A stretch of DNA of 64,000 nt from Ashinkailepas kermadecensis. Lineage: Eukaryota > Arthropoda > Thecostraca > Neolepadidae. The notes below the pieces were generated by a model. That model worked only from the letters and a program-made list of their open reading frames with translations, made no database searches and was not told the DNA's origin. Numbering within the stretch: the first letter of the stretch is position 1; each line of letters opens with the position of its first letter. Where the stretch lies: positions 250,001 to 314,000 of the forward strand of contig JAOTOM010004669.1 of the NCBI GenBank assembly GCA_034440615.1, written 5' to 3'. Below, one piece after another: positions 26,168 to 38,100 of the stretch. A program made the translations under genes and the position numbers.

Positions 26168-29100
26168 ACAACAACAACAACAAACACAGTCTCCGCCCCA
26201 ACTCCCCCAGCAGACGTTCCTGTTGACGGGCGAGCCGTGAGTAGCCGAGCCGAGCCGCGCCGCGCCGCCGTATCGCACCTGCACCGCATGCCCGGCCGGC
26301 CGCGTCGCCTCCCTCCGACCGGCCGTGACTCCCTGCCTGTGCACAGGGCGGCCTGCTACAGCAGCTGAGCAAGCTGCACCTGGACCAGGAGGCGCTCAAG
26401 CAGCAGCTGCTCACACAGGAGATCGCCTTCAACATCGAGCAGACGGAGGCGCTCACCAGGTCTGCGGCAGCCGACGGCGCTGCGTCCGTCCGGCAGGACT
26501 GGCGGGACTGCCACTGTACACAGCTGGCGCACTAGTCGCCATAGGCGCCAGTCACGTCATAGTCAATATCAGCCGGGCTGCCAATGTACACTGCTGACGC
26601 ACTAGTCACTATAGGCGCCAGTCACATCACAGCCAGTCACTGACGTGGCAGGGCAGACACTGGACAGTATTGGCACACTAGTCGCCATAGGCGCCAGTCA
26701 CATCATAGCCAGTCGCTGACCTGGCAGGGCAGACACTGTGGATAGTATTGGCACACTAGTCGCCATAGGCGCCAGTCACATCACAGCCAGTCGCTGACGT
26801 GGCAGGGCAGACACTGTGGACAGTATTCGCACACTAGTCGCCATAGGCGCCAGTCACATCACAGTGACCTGACAGGGCAGCCACTGTGGACAGTATTGGC
26901 ACACTAGTCGCCGTAGGCGCCAGTCACATCACAGCCAGTCTCTGACCTGACATGGCAGACACTGTGGACAGTATTCGCACACTAGTCGCCATAGGCGCCA
27001 GTCACATCACAGTGACCTGACAGGGCAGACACTGTGGACAGTATTCGCACACTAGTCGCCATAGGCGCCAGTCACATCACAGTGACCTGACAGGGCAGCC
27101 ACTGTGGACAGTATTCGCACACCAGTCGCCATAGGCGCCAGTCACATCACAGTGACCTGGCAGGGCAGACACTGGACAGTATTGGCACACTAGTCGCCGT
27201 AGGCGACAGTCACATCACAGCCAGTCGCTGCCCGGTCGGTTGGCTCACTGAACAGCGGTTAATGTGGTCTTACTGCAGCTCAGTCTCGGTCATTCACAGT
27301 CACAGACGTCTCGGTCAGTCACACAGTCATAGACGTCTCGGTCAGTCACACAGTCACAGACGTATCGGTCAGTCACACACTCACAGACGTCTCGGTCAGT
27401 CACACACTCACAGACGTATCGGTCAGTCACACAGTCATAGACGTCTCGGTCAGTCACACAGTCACAAACGTCTCGGTCAGTCACACGGTCACCGACGTGT
27501 CGGTCAGTCACACAGTCACAGACGTATCGGTCAGTTACACAGTCACAGACGTATCAGTCAGTCACACAGTCACTGACGTCTCGGGACAGAGAAAGTCATT
27601 GCAGATAGTCGACCTCGGTGTCCGTCTATCCGATAACGTTCTACATCTTCTCATGTCTTGTGTGTCTGGTGGTGGGGCACAAACACGCAGCCAGCCTGAA
27701 TGGTCGACTTGCTGTCTGTTGTCGGTGTGTCACACCTTGGCCCCGTGTCTCGTGTCTGGTGGTTGGGCTTGGTCGGCTTAGTTCCGTCAATGTGTCTCAC
27801 CTTGCCCTCGTGTCTCGTGCCTGGCGGTTGGGCTTAGTCGGTTTAGTTCCGTCAGTGTGTCACACCTCGCTCACATGTCTTGTATCTGGTGGTTGGGATT
27901 GGTCGGTTTTGTTCCGTCAGTATGTCTTACCCTGCCTTCGTGTCTCGTGTCTGGTGGTTGGACTTGGTCGGTTTAATTCCTTCAGTGTGTCACATCTTGC
28001 CCTCGTGTCTTGCGTTTCGTGGTTGGGCTTAGTCGGTTTAGTTCCGTCAGTGTGTCACACCTCGTCCCCATGTCTTGTGTCCGGTGGTTGGGCTTGGTCG
28101 GCTTAGTTCCGTCAGTGTGTCACACCTCGTCCCCATGTCTTGTGTCCGGTGGTTGGGCTTGGTCGGCTTAGTTCCGTCAGTGTGTCTCACCATGCCCTCG
28201 TGTCTCGTGCCTGGCGGTTGGGCTAAGTCGGTGTAGTTCCGTCAGTGTCACACCTCGTCCTCGTGTCTCATGTCTGGTGGTTGTGTGTGTGTGTGCGTGT
28301 GTACAGTTGGGATGTTTGGGCGCGTTAGCTGCTCCGGCTACATTGCGCCCGTCTGGTGGTTGGGCTTAGTCGGTGTAGTTCCGTCGGTGCGTCACACCTC
28401 GTCCTCGTGTCTCGTATCTGGTGGCTGGGCTTGGTCAGTTTAGTTTGCTTGGTCGTCTTCCGCAATGAACACGGTGAGGTTCGCAGCAGAACATGGCACG
28501 TCAGATTCATTTCATAAAAGTTGTGTAGGAGCGAAGGGGGAGGCGTACATCGAAAATGAAGTTCGATGCCGGAAAGTATTCCTAAAATCGAGCAGGTTTT
28601 TAATTGATAAAATGGATCATCTGACCATTTGAAGAATGAGTAGAGACAGTAAGTTGAGCATTGAGATCTCCATCAAGTAAGAAGTATTCGGTATGAAGTA
28701 TGTACGAGTATACAGTCCCGTCTTGAGTAGCAGGGGTGGAACTATTATTTTACAGTTTGGGGTGGTCATTTATGCACTACTGCCTGTGTTGCAGTGCACG
28801 CCAATACCCCCGTATTTGTGACGCAGTGGCACAAGCCTAGCGTTGCCGGTGCTCGAGACAAAGTTAAGAGTGCTTCAGGACTACTAACTAGGTGTGTAGT
28901 TTCGCCCCTACTTGCGGACCACCGACTAGGTATGCAGTTTCTCCCTACTTGAGTACCTTGAGTACCCTACTAGGCGTGCAGTTTGGCCCCAATTTCACAC
29001 AGTTTACTGTTTGGGCGCGGGATCACGCAGTCTGGTGGTATTCCCGACTGTCCGCCAGATATTGCCTAACCAGGTGAGTTGTCAGATCAGGTCTGGACAG

Positions 29101-32100
29101 GCTTCAGCATTGGCCCAGTGTCAACCAATGGCAATTAATATATCGCAAGCAACGTGGAAGCCATTGACGCCGTGCTTGCTCTCAGCTAGTAGCGTTTTGC
29201 ACCGCGTAGACCGTCGCCGGCTGTGTGACCTGTCCACATCAGCACGCCATGCACCGCTTAGTAGTTGGACTCTCACCGGCGCAAGCCACAGCTCGTGGCG
29301 CTCACACCGTGCCACCCCGGCACTCGTTCTAAGATACCTCTTACCATAGCACGTGGCTTCTCACGCCAAAGCACTCTCTTGTCACGGCACCCGGCCATCT
29401 CATATATGTACTGGCGATTGCTTTGTCGTCGCCTGTCTTCCTGCTCTTGGAGTGCACAGTTTCAGCTGACAACAAGCACAGGCAAGTTGTCACTGCTTGA
29501 ACCGTATAGCATTTTATCTGGCAATATTTGTGAACCCCATGTCCAGCCTGATACGCATCGGGCCGGTGATGCGCCGACACCGCCACACTTGGGCCGACCC
29601 AGTTGTGTCCACTGTGTCCGGCTGTGTCCACTGTGTCCGGCTGGGTATGTGGTGGCCGGCATCACTGAGCTGGTGGTGCGCCGACACTGCCGCACCTGGG
29701 CCAGCCCAGTTGTGTCCACTGTGTCCGGCTGTGTCCACTGTGTCCACTGTGTCCGGCCGTGTCCGGCTGGGCACGCGCTGGCCAGCGTGTGAGCGTCGCC
29801 GCCCGTGCCCCGCAGGAACCTGTCTCCGGCCGGCGGCGGCGACACGACCGGCGGCTTCGTGCGCTCGGCCAGCCGCGGCAGTCTGGACGCGCGCTCGTTG
29901 CCGCGCCGGCCCGGCTCGCGGCTGGCCGTCGGCGCCGACAAGCTGGACGGCGACTGGGAGAGCGGCGCCGCCGCCGCCGGCTACGACGACGACGAGGTGG
30001 AGGACGCCGACAGCATCTTCTCGCAGCTGTCGCCCGGCGGACACACGGACGCGCAGACGCTGGCGCTGATGCTGCAGGACCAGTTGGACGCCATCAACAA
30101 TGAGATCAGGTGGGTGGCGGACCGCGTCGGCCGGCCCGGCGTTGTGCCCAGCGTCGTGCTGCTCTCGCTGGCCGTATCGCCGCATGCCGTGCACGTGCGA
30201 TGGTGCGGGCGTGAGGCTGTGCTGCTGCTGATTCGGTAGTGGTAGTGCATGCCGACTGCCGGTTGATCCTCGATCCAGCACAGGTCGATCCGGTCAATCC
30301 AGCACAGGTCCGTCCGGTGGATCCAACATAGGTCGATCCTGTGGATCCAGCATAGGTCGATTCGGTGGATCCAGCACAAGTCGATCTGGTTGATCCAGCA
30401 CATATCGATCCGGTTGATTCAGAAAAGGGGCGACCGGATCGACCAGTAATGTGCGTGCGTGCGCACGCACGCACGCACGCACTCACGCATGTACACGTAC
30501 ATATGGGTACACACTCAAACGCACATACACTCACCTACACGCGTGTACAAGTGTACACGTACGTAACACATGCATTGTGCATACATGTACACATATTAAC
30601 ATACACACAAGCACGCTCAACGTCAAAATTAAACTGGTCCCAGCAGCAATATATGAAGTAGTCTTGTCGAGCTGATTTTTACTGTGGGCTTTTATACCCT
30701 CGGTAAGGGACGGTGTATTTAAAAACGTGTGCATGCAAGACACTTGGTCAAAATTTACACCGAAGCACAACTATGTTTAGCTATGGTTGCTGGATGATCA
30801 TGGTCGCTGAAGAGCTCAAGGAGTTGACCGGCCAACCAACCTGACTTCCACCTCAGATGTGTGCCACTGCCACTGCCACCTGTGAGCCAACCACCTCAGA
30901 TGTGTGTGAGACAGTCATGGACGAGGATTATAGTCTAGCTTAGGTTCGAGAAGTGTCCATATTTTATGTGACCTCGTATATCGAGTCAGGTCAGGTCAAG
31001 GTCACTTCACACCAAGCGTAATATCCAGTAGCCTGTAAATGGTTGCATATATCGTCTTTGAGTGGCTAAGGGTGGTCGCTGAATTAATCGTAAGGTCCTC
31101 GAAAACTCGTTTTGTCGAAGAGATGATCCAACGTTGATCGAAATCAACGACCTAGGCTGCTTGGGAAAGTCACAGCTGAGATGGCGTCAAGCCTGTAAAA
31201 ACGAAAACTAGAGGGAGGTTAGGTGTGACCTTGCGTCATGCTTCACTACCTGTCTTAGCCCAAGAGAATATGAATGTGATGAGGTCACTTGAGGGGACAT
31301 ATGCGAACCTATTAACTGGTGGGGGCGAAAATACTGCCTTAAACCTGTTGTTTGTGTGGAATTATGTATGGGTTGTCTGTCGGACTGGATGCACCAGTGG
31401 CGCTCATCATGACGAGATTGAGGAGTAAGTGCGCCAGAGTAAGTGTGCTGTTTTTAATCCCAGGATCGTAACCAGGGTGGGGAATACTGGGTAATACTTG
31501 ATGCGAGCTCCGAAGAGCAGAAATAGCCGCATGGTCACTTCGTGCAAACTACCACCCGACTGGCGGACTGGTCCACAAGACCGTGGAGTCGCGTAGCGAC
31601 AAGTCAGGGTCATTCACTCTGCATTGTCGCAGCGCGCAAGAAGTGCGTATATGTCCACTGACCTTCCACGGATATCAAACTCAGAATGCGCGGTATTTCC
31701 AGTGCTGGTGGTGGTCGATGTCATTTCAATATTCCACTTTCACAAGTTGGTCAAGTGTGGGCACCCCATGCTGTGTTTGGTCAGCTAGGTGTACTCTGCG
31801 ACGCTATCGATGATTTGGAAGAAGAATGTTTAATGATCATCCAGCTGGGTGCTTCCTGTGCGGTGACCGGGTGACAACATCGTTGCAGGATGATCCAGGA
31901 GGAGAAGCAGAACACCGAGCTGCGCGCCGAGGAGCTCGAGTCGCGGGTGGGCAGTGTGGACCACCTGAACCTGCTGTCGCGCTCGGGCCGCCTGTCGCCG
32001 CCGCTGTCGGGCCGCTCCACGCCCAAGTCGGTGTTGTCACCGCAGCGGGCCGACCTGCTCAAGTACCACACGGTGGGTGGGGGCCGCCGGACCCCGGTCC

Positions 32101-35100
32101 CCGCCGCCAGACCCCGACCACGGTCCTGGCCGCCGGTCTCCGACCGCGGTCCCGGCCATCGGACCCCAGCCGCGGGACCCCGGCCGCCGGATCCCGGCCG
32201 CCGGACCCCGGCCGCCGGACCCCAGCCCCGACCACGGTCCCGGCCGCCGGTCTGGCTTAGTGTGCCGCTCTCGGAGTGTGTGCTGGGAGCTGGGCCCCGT
32301 GCTCTGGTCTGGGTCAGGATGTCGGGCCTCTGGTTTGGGTCGCAGCAGCGGTCCTTGGGTCTAGTCCAGTCGTTTGGTATCAGGTAGAGTGCCAGTCTCT
32401 GGGTTTAGATTAGGATCGAGGTACAGTTATTTGGATTGAGCAAGATTCAGAATGTCAAGGTCTGGGTCTACTCTTTTGGCTAGTTGGTTGGAGTGTTAGT
32501 CAAAGTGTCGGTCCCTGGGTCTGGGTTGGGATTTTGGTCTAGCCCTCAGGTCTGTGGCATGGTGTCAGCCTCATGTTTGATTAAAATTTCGTGTCTAGGT
32601 CGAGAACTTGGCCTCGGGTTGGTGTCAGGGTCTCGGTTCCAGGTCGATGTCAAGGTGTTGGTCTCCGATCAAGGTCAGGGTCTCGGTTCAAGGTCGATGT
32701 CAAGGTGTTGGTCTCGAGTCAAGGTCAGGGTCTCGGTTCCAGGTCGATGTCAAGGTGTTAGTATCGAATCAAGGCCATGGCATCAGTCTTAGGTGGATGT
32801 CAAAATGTTGGTCTCGGCCCAAGGTCGGGGTCTCGATCCTTGGTGGATGTGATGGTTCGGCACAGGTTGAACTCATGGTCTCGGTCCCAGGTCGATGTCA
32901 AGGTGTGGTCTCGGATCAAGGCCAGGGTATCGGTCCTTGGTGGACGTGAGGGCTCGGCATGGGTTGGGGTCAGGGTCTTGGTCCCAGTTCAAGGTCAGTC
33001 TCGATCTGGGATCTTCTATGACACTCGTAGACCACAACCGAACGATTTAAAATAATCCAATGTATTTATGCAATCGCTAGCGGGCATTCGCAGTAATAGA
33101 TGAAGTTATGGTGTATATGCATCCACATGTGATATATATCGTCGAGGTTCCTGTGTGAGGGTCTCGTCGCACCATGACTTCGTGAATTGCTGCGAATGCC
33201 CGTTGCCGATTGCATGAATATATCAAATTATATAAAGCCATCTTCGCAACGTACCCTGCGTTTTCCAAAGTGGTGGAGGTTTGTGAAGGTTTTAACCTCA
33301 ACGAACGCTTCCAGGCTATGGCCATTGGTATTTTGTAGTGGCTCAACTATGGAGGAGTATCGGGCTGTATGGTGATTGGACAGTGACTTGTTTATTGCAT
33401 ATGCTACTTGTGTTTGCTGATGTCTATGGTTGATATTTTTTTTCAAGATCTTTCTTGCTGATGTTTTGACGGCACCTGTTTTTTGTTGTCGGTGGTTGTC
33501 TGACGGCACCTGTTGTCGGTGGTTTGTGCTGGTGCTTTGGCTGCTGTTTTAATGGATTTTAATTGGATCTAGGCGTGATGTTCGGATGGGGTTGGTTTCT
33601 TCTGATGCTGTATGGTGGTGTTCTGGTGGTGCCTTCGTGCTGTTTAGTGGTGTATTTGGTGATGCATGTTGGTGATCTGGTGACATATGTCGGTGTTTCC
33701 GTGTCAGTCTGATGCCGTGTGCGTCTGACGTCGGTGTGGTAACACATGTTGGTGTGCTGGTGGCGTTTTGGTGTCAGTCTGGTGCCGTGTGCGTCTGACG
33801 CCGGTGTGGTGACATATGTTGGTGTGCTGGTGGCGTTTTGGTGTCGGTTTGGTGCCGTGTGCGTCTGACGCCGGTGTGGTGACATATGTTGGTGTGCTGG
33901 TGGTGTTTTGGTGTCAGTCGGCTGCCGTGTGCGTCTGACGCCGGTGTGGTGACACATGTTGGTGTGCTGGTGTCGTTTTGGTGTCAGTCTGGTGCCGTGT
34001 GCGTCTGACGCCGGTGTGGTGACATATGTTGGTGTGCTGGTGGCGTTTTGGTGTCAGTCGGCTGCCGTGTGCGTCTGATGCCGGTGTGGTGACATGTTGG
34101 TGTGCTGGTGGCGTTTTGGTGTCAGTCGGCTGCCGTGTGCGTCTGACGCCGGTGTGGTGACACATGCTGGTGTGCTGGTGGCGTTTTGGTGTCAGTCTGG
34201 TGCCGTGTGCGTCTGACACCGGTGTGGTGACATGTTGGTGTGCTGGTGGCGTTTTGGTGTCAGTCTGGTGCCGTGTGCGTCTGACGCCGGTGTGGTGACA
34301 CATGCTGGTGTGCTCACTGGCGGATCCAGGGGGGGGGGGGCATTCCGGCCATGGCCCCCCCAAGCGCTTCAAAGGGGGGCCATAGTGTCTTTTGCCCCCC
34401 AAACCAACAAAAGTAAACTGAATTAAAATGCAGTAACCTTTGCTGAGGTTAAAAAATAGCGTTCCGGGTGAAATAATCTCCAATTTTAAAGGTATTTTGT
34501 TATAATTGTTTGGAAGCACAATATGGTAGGATAGTAGATTCTGACACATCGAGGGTTCTATGCTGTTGAAGTTCTGCTTACAGCAAGAGATGACGGAATC
34601 AGCAGTTTCCTTATTCCTTCGTCAGATAGGTTCATGAAGTTTGTTTAGCCAGTAACGGGCAAGCGGACCTAGTGAGCCAGATTTCGAAAGCGGAATTTGA
34701 ACAGGATGTTTTGTGCGAGTGACCAGTTGAGCCCAGTTGCGCAGCATGTTTCGTATGTTGGTGTTGGGGTTGCTAAGATGAAGAGACAGGCTACATTTAC
34801 TTATTTTTTTCAAGAAGAATAGCAAGAGGAGGTACACTGGCGGATCCAGATTCTGACACACATCGAAGGTTCCATGCTGCTCAAGTTCTGCTTACAGCAA
34901 GAGTTGACAAAATCGGATCCGCCAGTGTGTATACGTGCACGAACGTTGACGTGGTACAAGACGTTGAACGTGAACGTGAACGTTTTGGTAAACAAGAACA
35001 AAAATCCGGTAACATAGAAACGGTGGAGGTAGGCTGGGGCCCCTACACAGGCAATTATGTTGCCAATTTTATTTTTATTTTTTTTTTTATTTTTAATGGG

Positions 35101-38100
35101 CCCCTTTGCCAAATAGTGGTCGAAATCCGGTGCTTTTAACCAAAAATAGTGGGAGAATAGGCACCCTCCAAATCCGTTCGACCCCCACCCCTGACGCAAT
35201 TCCTACGTACGCCACTGGGGGAGGGGAAGGGGAGGGGCTGACGCCGAAAACCGAAAGTTGCCCCCCCCCCCAAACCGGTGGGCTAGATCCGCCAGTGGGT
35301 GTGCTGGTGGCGTTTTGGTGTCAGTCGGCTGCCGTGTGCGTCTGATGCCGGTGTGGTGACATGTTGGTGTGCTGGTGGCGTTTTGGTGTCAGTCGGCTGC
35401 CGTGTGCGTCCGATGCCGGTGTGGTGACATGTTGGTGTGCTGGTGGCGTTTTGGTGTCAGTCGGCTGCCGTGTGCGTCCGATGCCGGTGTGGTGACATGT
35501 TGGTGTGCTGGTGGCGTTTTGGTGTCAGTCGGCTGCCGTGTGCGTCCGATGCCGGTGTGGTGACATGTTGGTGTGCTGGTGGCGTTTTGGTGTCAGTCGG
35601 CTGCCGTGTGCGTCTGATGCCGGTGTGGTGACATGTTGGTGTGCTGGTGGCGTTTTGGTGTCAGTCGGCTGCCGTGTGCGTCTGACACCAGTGTGTGGCT
35701 GCCGTCAGAAGGCGACGACCGAGGACAGTCCGCCCACTGCCCGGTCACAGCGTCTACAGTCGTACAGCCAGGACGATAACCTCAGGTGAGTGGGCCACCT
35801 GAGGCTCACCCTCACACCAACCACTCATACCGCCGAGAGCAGACAGAAGCCGAGGTCATCAGAGAACTCCCGCCCACGGGTTGTGTCAACTCTGGGTGTT
35901 CATTCCGTCAAGGCCCTTCAGCTATACATAGCTTGCGATATATAGCTTATGCTATGTACAGCTTGTGATGTAGCATATATCGCTTCTACCTAGGTCCATG
36001 TCCTCTCTTTCTTCCGTCTGGTGGCTGGCATATCCAACTACAGGAGCGTACCCGTTTTTTAGCGGGTCTTGTAACCGGATCGTTGCCGGGACTAGCATGT
36101 GCATTGTGCGTTGGTACCCGTCGACAAGGAAACTGCGCTTACCACCCCCTAACATGGACATCAGCTGACACCTTTGCTCTACCATTGCTGCAGTCGGCAT
36201 CAAAATGATACATGGAATTAAAAAGCCTAATTAAAAAGTCCCCGAGGTGTAAGTATGCGTTCCATTTTGGTAGGCATTGTAACTAAGCTTAGTTGATTGT
36301 AATTAAGGACAACTATGCTGAAGTGGCTGAGCCATGAATGCCTGGACTTCAGCTGATTTTCAGTGATAATATAATTCCCGACGGGATTTGCACCGTACTA
36401 TAATGCTCCCTGATGCTCCGAAAACATGTGCCTGTGACAGTTTTCAGTACGTGGGTTACACACTCTTCTCTCATGGACAAAAATTTGCGTATATCGCAAT
36501 CACTGATTGCGATACCCTGTCTACCTTGTTTTCTCTTCCTCACAATGCCTTGTCAATACATGTTAGTAATGTTTTACACAGGACGATAATTTATTCTGAA
36601 TTAATTCTTGTAAGTTTTAGTAGGATTCCAGCCGTGACTGAAATTTCACTCCTCTAGCATGTACTCCCAAACTAACCTAACAACACAGAATCCGCTACGG
36701 TTCACTCCACCCAAATAGTGACGGTGGCTTGCGGTCTCGCTTGCGATAACAGCGGTGTCCTGTGAATTATCGCTTGCGGCAACAGCAGTGTCTTGTGAAG
36801 TCTCGCTTGTAATAACAGCGGTGCCCTGTGAAGTCTCGCTTTTGGAACAGCGGTGTCCTGTGAAGTTTCGCTTGAGGTAACAGTTCACGCACTGTCTTAA
36901 GAGTCGCGTTAGGTAGCATGCCGTATCGTGTCTGGTGCCGGGGTGCTAAATTAATTGGTCAGGTGCCGGGTGTCTGGTGCCGAGGTGCCATATGAATTTG
37001 TCAGTTTGCGTGTTGTAAATCAGTTGCTACTTACTGTCCAGTTTGGTTTCTGCCCCACTGGGACACTCCGCGTGGTGTTCGCTGTGTGCACGTGTGTTCG
37101 CCGCCATGTTACTAACACCGCTCCCGCGTGTACGCGCGTGCGTGTCTGCCTATAGCCACTCGCTGCCGCACAACGCCACCATGCGTGACCCCTCGACGAT
37201 TCCTGGCCGCGGCCTCAGTGCGCTGCACCCGGAGCACGCGCAGTTCATCAGGTGCGACACACGTTCCTCCCCCGCTGGACATAGTGGCCTGGTCCGCCGA
37301 CTGCCTGCTGGCGCACCGTTCCATGTGGTGGGAGGTGGAGGGAGAGATGGTGTAGCGGAAGTGGAGGGATGGCATGCATCGTGGTGTGCTGAAGTGAGGG
37401 CGGCCGCCGGCCAAGTTCCGGTCAAGTTATTCCCACGTGAAATAGTGCGCGCGTTGATGAAGTTTATGGTTCCTCAGTGAAGCCTGTCACCGTTTCGGGC
37501 AACATGCCTGGACTCCAACTGAATGTGTCAGTCATTCTCCCAGACATAGTAGGTCATGTGGGGGCAGGCATATTTCTTATCCTCCCAGATTGCTTTATAT
37601 GGCCAGTGTCGCATGGAGTGTATACCGTATACCCCGCAAACACTGATTAGAATTGGCTCCGTATGGGTGTTTTATTGTCTCAAAGTTTATAGACAAGATA
37701 ATCCGGTTTGAATCCTCTAGAAATGCATTCGATGGTAGGCGGCTTTCGATAATTTCCGTATGATTACGTCATATTTCCGATGCAGTGCGTTGCATAAGAG
37801 CAGCTCTTATCACGTATTTTGGGGACGTGACGTATGCTTCTTTTAACAGTGGGAACCTGAGCTAATCTAGGAGCATGGGAAACCTACTTGGCCCAAATTG
37901 ACTTAAGCTGGGGCCGTAGTGTGGAATGTATCGCAATATTTGACGGAAAAAATGCATTCCATTTGCACCCAGGATTCCGATAGATTTTGCTGATTGTGTC
38001 CCCAGAACAGAAGACAGACAAAAGATGGCATTCGATAACACATGGTAATCCTTCATTTGCGCTGGCATAGATACGATTCAACGAATTGACAATAATTGAC

